Source: Halodesulfurarchaeum formicicum (GTDB lineage Archaea > Halobacteriota > Halobacteria > Halobacteriales > Halobacteriaceae). From it: a stretch of DNA of 64,000 nucleotides. Position 1 is the stretch's first letter; every line of letters begins with the position of its first letter. The position numbers and the translations under genes are program-made. Below are positions 51,214-58,869 of the stretch, piece by piece. The notes under the pieces were generated by a model. The model did no database searches and was not told the origin of the DNA. It saw nothing but the letters and a program-made list of their open reading frames with translations. The stretch is from positions 1,984,001-2,048,000 of the forward strand of contig NZ_CP016804.1 of NCBI RefSeq assembly GCF_001886955.1, in the 5' to 3' direction.

Positions 51214-52217
51214 TCGAGCACGATGTGGGTGACGCCCTCGCTATGGGTCTTCACCCGCCTGCGGTCGATTTCGAGCACGGTCCGGTTGGCCGCTTCGGCC
51301 GCCGTTTCGAGGCGCTCGACCGGCCGGTCCCAGAGCAGGGCGTCGGGAGTGGCTTCGTGCATGTGAAGTGTGCCGCCGGGTGCCAGAACCGCCATGGCCG
51401 GGTCGAGGTACTCGAAGGCGTCGTAGTAGCCCATCACGATTCGGTCGTACTGCTCGCCCGCCTCGGCGCGAACGGACACGACATCGCGACAATCTCCCAG
51501 CATGAGTTCCAGGCGGTCTGTCACATCGTTGAGCCGGGCGTTCTCCGAGAGGTACTGGAAGGCCGTGGGGTTCTTCTCGACGGCCGTGACCTGCGCGCCA
51601 GCCCGGGCCATCGGGAGCGAGAAGTAGCCGATGCCCGCAAACATGTCCAGGACGCGTTCGCCCGCTTCGACGACCTCGCCCATACGAGCCCGTTCGGTCT
51701 TGTTTCCGGGTGCAAACATCACCCGGGCGAGATCCAGAGCGTACTTCGTCCCGTGTTCTGTGTGGACAGTCTCGGTGTCGCCCGACCCGGCCACGACTTC
51801 CACTGTGGGCTCGCGTTTCTCGCCCGCGATCCCCGCCCGGTGGAGGACGGTGTCCGCGCCGCGATGAAGCTCCAGAAGCGCCTCGGCCACGGCCTCGCGA
51901 CGCCCGCACTCCCCGAACTGGACGAGGATCACGTCGCCGATAACCGCCCAGGAACTCGGGGCGGCCTCGATCTCCGCGGGCGAGAACCCACGCGCTTCGA
52001 GCAGCGTCGGGAGATCCGACGCTCGGGGTTCCGGATCGACCTGTTCGATCACGTCCCGGACCCGGGTGGCAGCCGGGGGTTCGGTGACCGGGATCGCGAC
52101 CGTCTCCTCGTCCTGTTCCACCAGGCGACGGCTCTCGTCGTGGATGCCTTCCTCCTGCAGCGAGGCGATGGCGACCTCGACGTCCGGTTTTGCGACGACT
52201 GCGGCGAGATTACTCAT
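51198..52217 (-). CDS. taw2: tRNA(Phe) 4-demethylwyosine aminocarboxypropyltransferase Taw2 (Trm5-like)
   Basis: A 339-residue class I SAM-dependent enzyme of the Trm5/Taw2 group. The fold is intact: VMFAPGNKTERARMGEVVEAGERVLDMFAGIGYFSLPMARAGAQVTAVEKN, and IVMGYYDAFEYLDPAMAVLAPGGTLHMHEA. The MGYYDAFEYLD stretch replaces the NLP/NPPY catalytic loop of Trm5, which marks the Taw2 type that transfers a 3-amino-3-carboxypropyl group to 4-demethylwyosine at tRNA-Phe G37. The start at 52217 overlaps the nmd3 end by 8 bp. Its 3' end has been multiplied as a minisatellite. Confidence 0.86.
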   Translation of the reverse strand: MSNLAAVVAKPDVEVAIASLQEEGIHDESRRLVEQDEETVAIPVTEPPAATRVRDVIEQVDPEPRASDLPTLLEARGFSPAEIEAAPSSWAVIGDVILVQFGECGRREAVAEALLELHRGADTVLHRAGIAGEKREPTVEVVAGSGDTETVHTEHGTKYALDLARVMFAPGNKTERARMGEVVEAGERVLDMFAGIGYFSLPMARAGAQVTAVEKNPTAFQYLSENARLNDVTDRLELMLGDCRDVVSVRAEAGEQYDRIVMGYYDAFEYLDPAMAVLAPGGTLHMHEATPDALLWDRPVERLETAAEAANRTVLEIDRRRVKTHSEGVTHIVLDATIE

Positions 52218-53304
52218 TGTCGGGGAGGACATAGAGGTCGCCGTCGATGCGAATCACGGAGACGGTTGTGGCGTCGGCGTCGAAGTACGACGGCCGGGGA
52301 ACAGTTCGGGTCTCGGCGGTCTCGGGATCGAGCACCTGAACTGCATGTTCGTCGAGCACCGACACGACCGTCGTCTCGGCGGCGTCCTCGCGGTTGCCCA
52401 CCAGTTGGGCATCGGGCACTCGACCGTCGTCGAAGGCAGTTTCGAATGGCTCCCCACTCCCCAGTTCCACCCCCTTGAGGTTGCCCCGCACGCCCTGGAC
52501 CAGCACCGGGCCAGTAGCTTCAGGCACCGTGATGACATCGCCCGGCCGGAAGGCCGGCAGTCGCACGGCGTAGGTGACGCGGTAGACCTCGTTGCCGTCG
52601 CCGTCCTCGGTCACCAGGGTCTCGGAGTCCGAGATCGAGCCACCGAACTCCTCGCGGAGTTTCGTGGCCACCCGGCGTCCGAGTTTGGTGGTCGAAAGTT
52701 TGATGTTCGGACCGTGTCCCGAGTCGTTGACCTCCGTGACGAAGGCCTCGCGGTCGCCCCCCTCGGCCATCTCGGTCGTGATCTCGTGGGCCAGTTCCAC
52801 GGCCCGGTCGGCTTCCGCCTCGCGTGGCCTGCGGCCGCTCGCCCGGACCTGGACGATGCTCGCATAGGAGTTGCCCGCGATGCGCCCACACCGGCGACAG
52901 GTGCCCCGGCCGATCGCGACCCGGATCGGTCGCTCGACGGTGAGTTCGCGGCCACGCACCACGCCCGTGAACGTCGCGTGCAACACGATTGTGTTGCGGT
53001 CGATCTGTTCGGGTTCGACCGTCCAGGAAACGTCCTCGGCCTCGCGGTGGACCGAAACGGCTGCGGTGGCCTCCTCGATCGCCACGTCTGTGAGGTCACG
53101 TGCGCCCACGTCGACCCACTTCTCGCCCCGCTTGACCGCCCCACACCGGGCACAGACGGTTACCTCGACGGTGTCGGGGGCATCGACCAGTTCGAAATCT
53201 TCGAGATAGCAGTCCGTACAGAGCCCGCGCTCCGAGGCCGCGGCCTGCTCGGGGTCGACGGGCGAACCACAGCGGGGACAGAAGACCCCGGACTCGGTCG
53301 TCAT
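52210..53304 (-). CDS. nmd3: archaeal NMD3 family protein
   Basis: A 364-residue zinc-rich protein related to eukaryotic NMD3, which binds and exports the 60S subunit. The N-terminal CxxC zinc clusters are CPRCGSPVD, CTDCYLEDF, CARCGAV and CRRCGRIAGN. The middle includes NIKLSTTKLGRRVATKLREEFGG and the end has beta-rich repeats. In archaea it may have a role in ribosome biogenesis or tRNA/rRNA quality control. The start MTTESGVFCPRCGSP at 53304 is the natural one. It is coupled with taw2 by an 8-bp overlap. Confidence 0.92.
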   Translation of the reverse strand: MTTESGVFCPRCGSPVDPEQAAASERGLCTDCYLEDFELVDAPDTVEVTVCARCGAVKRGEKWVDVGARDLTDVAIEEATAAVSVHREAEDVSWTVEPEQIDRNTIVLHATFTGVVRGRELTVERPIRVAIGRGTCRRCGRIAGNSYASIVQVRASGRRPREAEADRAVELAHEITTEMAEGGDREAFVTEVNDSGHGPNIKLSTTKLGRRVATKLREEFGGSISDSETLVTEDGDGNEVYRVTYAVRLPAFRPGDVITVPEATGPVLVQGVRGNLKGVELGSGEPFETAFDDGRVPDAQLVGNREDAAETTVVSVLDEHAVQVLDPETAETRTVPRPSYFDADATTVSVIRIDGDLYVLPDNE

Positions 53305-53389
53305 TGGCCCGGGGTAGGCCGTGGAGGCTGTTAAGTGGCCCGCGATGGGCCGGAAGGGGTTTCTACCTCGATGTGCAAACACCGCTCAC

Positions 53390-54271
53390 ATGGAGTGGAA
53401 ATCGGACTGGGGACTGCGATTGCGGATGGGAGTGACGATGTTCCTCCTGTTTGCCCTCTACATCGTCTTCGCCGGCGTGATCACCGCCTATCTGGGTGGC
53501 GGCGCGACCATGATGTTGCTCTTCTTCGGTGGGTTCTCGCTGGTCCAGTGGTTCTTCAGCGACAAACTCACCCTCTGGAGCATGGGCGCAACAGAGGTCA
53601 CCCAGGAGGAGTACCCACAGCTACACGCCACGATCTCGCGACTCTCACAGCAGGCAGACCTGCCAAAGCCCAAAGTGGCCGTCGTCGACTCCCAGGTGCC
53701 AAACGCCTTCGCGACCGGACGCTCGAAGAACCACGCCGCCGTCGCGGTGACGACGGGGATCATGCAGACCCTCGACGAGGAGGAGCTAGAGGGGGTCCTC
53801 GCTCACGAACTCTCCCACATCAAGAACCGCGATATGGCCGTGATGACGATCGCCTCGTTCCTCTCGACGATGGCCTTTATCGTCGTTCGCTGGGGCTGGC
53901 TGTTCGCCGGCGGCCGGAACCGCCAGGGCGGGGGGGCCCCGGTCTTCGTGGCGATCGCCGTGTCCATCGTGGTCTGGATCATCTCCTTCCTCCTGATCCG
54001 GGCCCTCTCGCGATATCGCGAGTACGCGGCGGATCGCGGGGCCGCGATGATCAGCGGGAAGCCCTCGAAACTCGCCTCGGCGTTGCTGAAAATCGACACC
54101 CGGATCGATCGGGTTCCCAAGGAGGATCTCCGGGACGAGGCCGAGATGAACGCCTTCTTCATCATCCCGATCAAGGCCGGGATCGTCGGCAAACTCTTCA
54201 GCACCCACCCCAGCACCGAGAACCGGGTCGAACGGCTCCGCGAACTCGAACGGGAACTGGAGACGGCCTGA
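53390..54271 (+). CDS. htpX: zinc metalloprotease HtpX
   Basis: A 293-residue membrane-bound M48 protease. Two N-terminal helices (FLLFALYIVFAGVITAYL and MMLLFFGGFSLVQWFF) are followed by the active-site motif VLAHELSHIKNRD (His139, Glu140, His143) and the third zinc ligand region REYAADRGAAMISG. Two more helices lie between them. HtpX degrades misfolded or damaged membrane proteins. The start at 53390 (MEWKSDWGLRLRM) is chosen over an upstream extension. A PspAB gene follows with a 1-bp gap, indicating a shared envelope-stress operon. Confidence 0.95.
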   Translation: MEWKSDWGLRLRMGVTMFLLFALYIVFAGVITAYLGGGATMMLLFFGGFSLVQWFFSDKLTLWSMGATEVTQEEYPQLHATISRLSQQADLPKPKVAVVDSQVPNAFATGRSKNHAAVAVTTGIMQTLDEEELEGVLAHELSHIKNRDMAVMTIASFLSTMAFIVVRWGWLFAGGRNRQGGGAPVFVAIAVSIVVWIISFLLIRALSRYREYAADRGAAMISGKPSKLASALLKIDTRIDRVPKEDLRDEAEMNAFFIIPIKAGIVGKLFSTHPSTENRVERLRELERELETA

Positions 54272-54272
54272 G

Positions 54273-54869
54273 ATGGGGCTGTTCGACAGATTTCGGCGGC
54301 TTTTCGGGAGCCAGGCCGAGGCTGATGCCACCCGGGACGCCGACCCGGACGACCTCTTCCAGTTGACCGCCGCCTCGGTCACGATGACCGTCGACCTGGA
54401 TTATGAGCCGGGAGACACCGCCGGCCTGGTCTTCTCGGCGATGGACTCGACGGACTTCCAGGGCGCGCTGCGGGACGTCGAAGCCGTCCTGGAGGGGTCG
54501 GGCTGGTCGAGCGTGCACGAGGACGACCACGGGTACACCTGGGCCGTGGCGACCCGCGACGGCTTCGAGGAACTCGTCGCCGACATCTACGTGGCTGCCG
54601 ATACGCTCGCCGACCGGGGCTACGGCGACCGACTCCTCGCCGCCGTCTTTCACTTCGAGCCCCAATCGAGTGGCCAGGACGTCTACTGGATCTACTCCTT
54701 CCGCCGTGGTTCGTTTTACCCGTTCGCCCCAAGTGGCCCGTCCGCCCGGGACGACGCTCGCGAGGTCAAACTCCAGTCGGTGATGGACGAGGAACTCGAC
54801 GTGGAGGAGGACACGCAGTACTGGTATCCCCTCTGGCCCGACCGACGCGGATCCCATCCCTGGGAGTGA
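54273..54869 (+). CDS. pspAB: PspA-associated protein PspAB
   Basis: A 198-residue protein that starts MGLFDRFRRLFGSQAEAD. It includes LTMTVDLDYEPGDTAGLVFSAMDST-type strands and IYSFRRGSFYPFAP near the end, the pattern of PspAB proteins. It follows htpX by 1 bp, the usual pairing, and is thought to act in membrane-stress responses. The role of PspAB is poorly known. No membrane helix is visible. A run GTTTTTCCC at 54883-54891 after the stop is a possible terminator. Confidence 0.86.
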   Translation: MGLFDRFRRLFGSQAEADATRDADPDDLFQLTAASVTMTVDLDYEPGDTAGLVFSAMDSTDFQGALRDVEAVLEGSGWSSVHEDDHGYTWAVATRDGFEELVADIYVAADTLADRGYGDRLLAAVFHFEPQSSGQDVYWIYSFRRGSFYPFAPSGPSARDDAREVKLQSVMDEELDVEEDTQYWYPLWPDRRGSHPWE

Positions 54870-54964
54870 CCGGCCGACTCGTTTTTCCCGATAAACGTTC
54901 CCGTTCGGCTCGAGTTATCACGGCTCCATCGGGCGGTTTCACTTTCACTTTGGTGTTTACGAGG

Positions 54965-54970
54965 GTTTAT
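54965..54970 (+). promoter_or_regulatory. TATA-like box of radA
   Basis: GTTTAT at 54965-54970 lies about 28 bp ahead of the radA ATG at 54996. It follows a 95-bp gap with T-rich patches after pspAB, supporting a separate and near-leaderless radA transcript. Confidence 0.4.
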
Positions 54971-54995
54971 CCCCCGGGCCGAACAATCCGAGAGC

Positions 54996-56030
54996 ATGGC
55001 AAGTGACGCGGATCTCGAGGAGCTGCCAGGAGTCGGGCCGGCGACGGCTGACAAACTCAAGGACGCCGGGTTCGAGTCCTACCAGGGCCTCGCGGTCGCC
55101 TCCCCGGGCGAGCTCTCGAACACGGCCGACGTGGGCGAGTCGACGGCGGCGGACATCATCAACGCGGCCCGCGAGGAGGCCGACGTGGGTGGCTTCGAGA
55201 CCGGGAGTGACGTTCTCGAACGCCGCGAGCAGATCGGGAAGCTCTCCTGGATGGTCGATGAAGTAGATGAGCTCCTGGGTGGGGGCAGCGAGACCCAGTC
55301 CATCACCGAGGTCTACGGCGAGTTCGGGTCCGGGAAGTCCCAGATCACCCACCAGCTCTCCGTGAACGTCCAGCTCCCCGAGGAACACGGCGGACTGGCT
55401 GGCAGCGCGATCTTTATCGACAGCGAGGACACCTTCCGCCCCGAGCGGATCGACGACATGGTCCGGGGGCTACCCGATGCCACCCTCGAAGCGACGATGG
55501 AACAGCGCGAGATCGAGGGCGGACCGGACGACGAGGCGGCGATGGAGGAACTGGTCGAGGACATCCTCGACAAGATCCACGTCGCGAAGGCCTTCAACTC
55601 CAACCACCAGATCCTGCTGGCCGAGAAGGCAAAGGAGGTCGCCTCGGAGGCCGAGGACAGCGAGTGGCCGGTTCGGCTGCTCAACGTGGATTCGCTCACC
55701 GCCCACTTCCGGGCCGAATACGTGGGTCGCGGCGAACTCGCGGACCGCCAGCAGAAGCTCAACAAACACCTGCATGACCTGATGCGGATCGGCGATCTCT
55801 ACAATACTGCCGTCCTGGTGACCAACCAGGTTCAGTCAAACCCCGACGCCTTCTTCGGTGACCCGACCAAGCCAATCGGCGGTAACATCCTGGGACACAC
55901 CTCCACGTTCCGAATCTACCTCCGGAAGTCCAAAGGGGACAAACGCATCGTCCGACTCGTCGACGCGCCGAACCTCGCCGACGGTGAGGCCGTGATGCGT
56001 GTAGAAGACGGGGGCCTCAAGCCCGAATAA
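54996..56030 (+). CDS. radA: DNA repair and recombination protein RadA
   Basis: A 344-residue archaeal recombinase (RecA/Rad51 family). The N-terminal HhH region is [26 protein letters not shown]. Walker A is [13 protein letters not shown] (about residues 106-118), Walker B is [11 protein letters not shown], and the L2 region carries [15 protein letters not shown]. It forms nucleoprotein filaments for strand exchange. It has no intein, in contrast with rfcS. The protein ends at [11 protein letters not shown], the usual archaeal end. Confidence 0.97.
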   Translation: MASDADLEELPGVGPATADKLKDAGFESYQGLAVASPGELSNTADVGESTAADIINAAREEADVGGFETGSDVLERREQIGKLSWMVDEVDELLGGGSETQSITEVYGEFGSGKSQITHQLSVNVQLPEEHGGLAGSAIFIDSEDTFRPERIDDMVRGLPDATLEATMEQREIEGGPDDEAAMEELVEDILDKIHVAKAFNSNHQILLAEKAKEVASEAEDSEWPVRLLNVDSLTAHFRAEYVGRGELADRQQKLNKHLHDLMRIGDLYNTAVLVTNQVQSNPDAFFGDPTKPIGGNILGHTSTFRIYLRKSKGDKRIVRLVDAPNLADGEAVMRVEDGGLKPE

Positions 56031-56080
56031 CGCCGTTTTCTCCGTTTGCGGGTACACTCCAGGCAGCCAGCCCGTTTTGA

Positions 56081-56129
56081 TATACTAAAGGGTTTCTCTA
56101 TGGCCGGCGGATTCCTACAATGTTGGAAT
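56081..56129 (+). promoter_or_regulatory. promoter and palindromic operator of the sulfur-relay operon
   Basis: TATACTAAAG at 56081-56090 is a strong TATA-like box. Some 25 bp downstream, ATTCCTACAATGTTGGAAT (56111-56129) is a 19-bp palindrome with one mismatched pair. It lies at the predicted transcript start, so a repressor bound there could block transcription. Confidence 0.55.
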
Positions 56130-56184
56130 GAAAATGCATTACTACACTCGCACCCGTAGGGCCTCTGTGGTGAAAACAGAATGA
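56128..56184 (+). CDS. possible 18-residue leader ORF before the DsrE-like gene
   Basis: ATG at 56128, inside the palindrome, starts an 18-codon frame with stop TGA at 56182-56184, overlapping the DsrE-like ATG (56181) as ATGA. It has two in-frame ATGs and a basic, Arg- and Tyr-rich translation unlike normal proteins here. It may be a coupled leader or chance. Confidence 0.25.
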   Translation: MKMHYYTRTRRASVVKTE

Positions 56185-56579
56185 CCGGCTATGCAATCGT
56201 CCTCGCCTCCGAGGAGTTCGAGCGGGTACAGGCAGTGAGTATGATCGGAAGCGTCGCTGCCTCCTCGGACGTCCCCGTCGAGGTGTTCGTGACGATGAAC
56301 GGACTCAACGCCTTCGAGAAGGACACGGTCGAGAACCTGGACTTCGAAGGCGGTCGGGTCGCCGAAGCGATGCTGGCGGCCGAGGACCAGCAGAGCCCAC
56401 TTTTCACCGAGCAGCTGGAGAAGGCAAAAGCCATCGGCCCGCTCTCGGTGTACGCCTGTGAGATGGCCATGGACGTGCTCGGCAACGACCTCGACGATTA
56501 CGTCGACGTCTTTGACGACACGCTTGGCGTCTCCGGGTTCCTGAATCGCGCACAAGACAAACAGATCATCTTCGTCTAA
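56181..56579 (+). CDS. DsrE/DsrF-like sulfur-relay protein
   Basis: A 132-residue DsrE-family protein. The start YAIVLASEEFERVQAVSMIGSVAASSDVPVEVFVTMNGLNAF and the Cys-containing YACEMAMDVLG (Cys93) match DsrE-like proteins, which carry sulfur as a persulfide on that cysteine. It is the first gene of a four-gene unit with TusA, a flavoprotein and a DUF1641 protein, with TusA starting 10 bp downstream. It may accept or pass sulfur from TusA. Confidence 0.88.
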   Translation: MTGYAIVLASEEFERVQAVSMIGSVAASSDVPVEVFVTMNGLNAFEKDTVENLDFEGGRVAEAMLAAEDQQSPLFTEQLEKAKAIGPLSVYACEMAMDVLGNDLDDYVDVFDDTLGVSGFLNRAQDKQIIFV

Positions 56580-56589
56580 CAACACAACA

Positions 56590-56829
56590 ATGAGCGAATC
56601 CATCGAAGCTGACGAAACGGTAGACGCACGCGGCTCGGCCTGCCCGGGCCCCCTCATGGACCTGATCGGCAAGATCAAAGACGTCGAGGAAGGCACCGTC
56701 GTGGCCCTTCTGACCGGCGACGAGGGCTCGAAGAACGACGTTCCCGAATGGGTCGAAGAGGCGAACCACGAACTCCTCGACATCGACGATAACGGGGAGT
56801 ACTACACGATCTACGTGAAAAAGACCTGA
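56590..56829 (+). CDS. tusA: sulfurtransferase TusA
   Basis: A 79-residue TusA-family protein. The motif ACPGPLMDL (Cys18-Pro-x-Pro) is the sulfur-carrying site, with the conserved helix and later strands (TVVALLTGDEGSKNDVPEWVEEANHELLDI). TusA shuttles persulfide sulfur between donor and acceptor proteins. It lies between the DsrE-like gene and the flavoprotein, 10 bp and 1 bp away. This suggests they work as one sulfur-relay chain. Confidence 0.93.
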   Translation: MSESIEADETVDARGSACPGPLMDLIGKIKDVEEGTVVALLTGDEGSKNDVPEWVEEANHELLDIDDNGEYYTIYVKKT

Positions 56830-56830
56830 T

Positions 56831-57970
56831 ATGACAGCGCGAATCGTCATCGTCGGGGGCGGGAGCGGTGGCACGATCACCGCGAACCGCCTGGCCGAGG
56901 AGCTCGAACCGCAGATCGAGGCCGGCGAGGTCGAGATCACGATCGTCAGTGACAACCCGAACCACATCTACAAGCCGCTGTATCTGTACGTGCCGTTCGG
57001 GGAGGCGACCCTCGAAGACGCCAGCCGACCGCTGGTCGACCTGGTCGACCACCGGGTGAACCTGGTCTTCGAGCACGTCACCGACATCGACACGGACAGC
57101 AAGTCCATCGCGACGGCCGCCGGGTCCGAACTCGAGTATGACTACCTCGTGATGGCGACCGGCGCGATCCCCCAGCCCGAGGAGACACCCGGACTCGGGG
57201 ACGACGAGCCGGGCCATCACTTCTACGGCCCGGAGGCCGCCGAGGACCTCCGGACGGCCCTGGCGAACTTCGACGAGGGGCATCTCGTCCTCTCGGTCAT
57301 CGGCACGCCACACGTCTGTCCGGCGGCGCCGGTGGAGTTCCCCATGATCGTCGACCAGTGGTTCCGGGAACGCGGCGTCCGCGAGGACATCGACATCACG
57401 TACACCTACCCCATCCAGCGCCTCCACGGGGTTCGCCCCACGGCGGAGTGGATGGTCCCGCGATTCGAGGAGCGTGACATCGACTCGAAGACGTTCTTCA
57501 ACGTCGACAGCGTCGAGGACGGCACGATCGAGACCCTCGAGGGCAAGGAACTGGACTTCGACCTCATGGTCGGGGTCCCCGAGTTCACCGCGTCCTCGCT
57601 CGTGCAGGACGCCGGCCTCGGCGAGGAGTGGATGGAAGTCGACCGTCACACGCTCGAATCCGACCACGCCGAAGACGTCTATGGCATCGGCGACGTGACC
57701 AACCTCCCGACCAGCAAGGCCGGCAGCGTGGCCCACTACGCGTCCGGCACACTGGTTTCCCGGATCGCGAGTGAGGTCCGCGGACAGGTCCCAACCGCCA
57801 CCTTCGACGGCAAGACGATCTGTTTCATCGAGGCCGGCACGGAGGAGGGCACCTTTATCGAGTTCGCGTACGACCGCGAACCCGTGGTGCGGGACGAGAA
57901 CCGCTTCCTCCACTGGTCGAAACTGGGATACAACGAGGCCTACTGGCTCACCGCCAGAGGGGTGATGTAA
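56831..57970 (+). CDS. FAD-dependent sulfide:quinone oxidoreductase-like flavoprotein
   Basis: A 379-residue NAD/FAD-dependent disulfide oxidoreductase. The dinucleotide motif is IVIVGGGSGGTITANRLAEEL, and the second is DVYGIGDVTNLPTSKAGSVAHYASGTLVSRI. The two redox cysteines are C163 (TPHVCPAAPVEF) and C331 (KTICFIEAG). The CPAAP element is typical of SQR-like and related flavoproteins. Classical SQRs have a third Cys that is not found here, so the substrate (sulfide, persulfide or polysulfide) is inferred. The C-terminal region is long and ends with WLTARGVM. It lies 1 bp from tusA and is followed at once by a DUF1641 gene. Confidence 0.87.
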   Translation: MTARIVIVGGGSGGTITANRLAEELEPQIEAGEVEITIVSDNPNHIYKPLYLYVPFGEATLEDASRPLVDLVDHRVNLVFEHVTDIDTDSKSIATAAGSELEYDYLVMATGAIPQPEETPGLGDDEPGHHFYGPEAAEDLRTALANFDEGHLVLSVIGTPHVCPAAPVEFPMIVDQWFRERGVREDIDITYTYPIQRLHGVRPTAEWMVPRFEERDIDSKTFFNVDSVEDGTIETLEGKELDFDLMVGVPEFTASSLVQDAGLGEEWMEVDRHTLESDHAEDVYGIGDVTNLPTSKAGSVAHYASGTLVSRIASEVRGQVPTATFDGKTICFIEAGTEEGTFIEFAYDREPVVRDENRFLHWSKLGYNEAYWLTARGVM

Positions 57971-58393
57971 ATGGGAGATGACATGGACGAACTCGAAGCC
58001 GAGTCCGAAGCGATTCAGGAGGCGGCCGACGCGATGGTCGAACTCCAGCAGGACGGAACTCTCGATGACCTCACCGAGGCGGCCACGGCCATCTCGCTTC
58101 TGGCCGACGCCCTCGACGACGAGATGGTCGTCGAGGTCGCCGGGCTGGCGAACGACCTGGGCCTGGTTGCCGGAAGCGCGAGTCAGACGAACACGATTCG
58201 CACGCTCCAGGCCATGATGGACGCGATGGACGAGGCCGACACCTTCGAGGATCCCGAGAAGGTCGGCATGATGGGCGCAGTGCGGAAAATGCGTGACGAG
58301 GACGTCCAGCGCGGGCTGGGCTTCCTGATGGCTTTCCTGGGTGCGCTCGGTCGACAGATCGACCGTCGTGCCGAGGCCTACGACCAGTCCTAG
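57971..58393 (+). CDS. DUF1641 family protein
   Basis: A 140-residue acidic helical protein with DUF1641 features: repeated helices (LDDLTEAATAISLLADALDDEMVVEVAGLANDLGLVAG) and DEDVQRGLGFLMAFLGALGRQI near the end. DUF1641 proteins are often coded next to SQR-like flavoproteins or formate dehydrogenases, and are thought to be partner or docking subunits. It begins right after the flavoprotein stop, so it completes the four-gene unit. The next gene is sufU, read the other way. Confidence 0.88.
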   Translation: MGDDMDELEAESEAIQEAADAMVELQQDGTLDDLTEAATAISLLADALDDEMVVEVAGLANDLGLVAGSASQTNTIRTLQAMMDAMDEADTFEDPEKVGMMGAVRKMRDEDVQRGLGFLMAFLGALGRQIDRRAEAYDQS

Positions 58394-58397
58394 ACCC

Positions 58398-58817
58398 TTA
58401 CTCCGAGATTTCGGTCGTTTCCGGGTCGCGCTCGCCGCGATAGATCTCGATACCGTCCTGGACGACTTTCTCCGCGAGCACTGCACACTTGATCCGCATG
58501 GGGCTGATGTCCCCGCCGAGCATCTCGGTCATGTCCTCTCGATCCATCGCCTCGACTTCAGCAAGTGTCATCCCCGGCAGTCGCTCCCCGAGCATGCTCG
58601 CCGCGGCCTGGCTGATGGCACAGCCCTCGCCGTGGAAGGTCGCGGCCTCGATGGTCTCCCCGTCATCAGCGAGTTCGATGTCGAACTCGATCTCGTCCCC
58701 ACAGGAGGGGTTGTACCCCCGGTGGCTGAAGGTCGGGGAGTCGAGTTCGCCGTAGTTGCGGGGGTTCTTGTAGTGATCCAGGATCTGCTGGCGGTACATG
58801 TCCGATCCCATACTCAT
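58398..58817 (-). CDS. sufU: iron-sulfur cluster assembly scaffold SufU
   Basis: A 139-residue IscU/SufU-type scaffold. The three cluster or zinc ligands are C39 (NPSCGDEIEFD), C66 (GEGCAISQAAASM) and C111 (RIKCAVLA), with the CGD aspartate present. The start MSMGSDMYRQQILDHYKNPRN has alternative ATGs at 58817 and 58811. The gap after GGDIS before PMRIKC is in the SufU style. SufU accepts sulfur from SufS, and the sufS gene follows it 52 bp upstream on the same strand, so the two form one unit. Confidence 0.94.
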   Translation of the reverse strand: MSMGSDMYRQQILDHYKNPRNYGELDSPTFSHRGYNPSCGDEIEFDIELADDGETIEAATFHGEGCAISQAAASMLGERLPGMTLAEVEAMDREDMTEMLGGDISPMRIKCAVLAEKVVQDGIEIYRGERDPETTEISE

Positions 58818-58869
58818 GATTACACGGGGGTAGGCGAGCGGGGTACAAGGGTGCTACGGAGGGCCGAGT

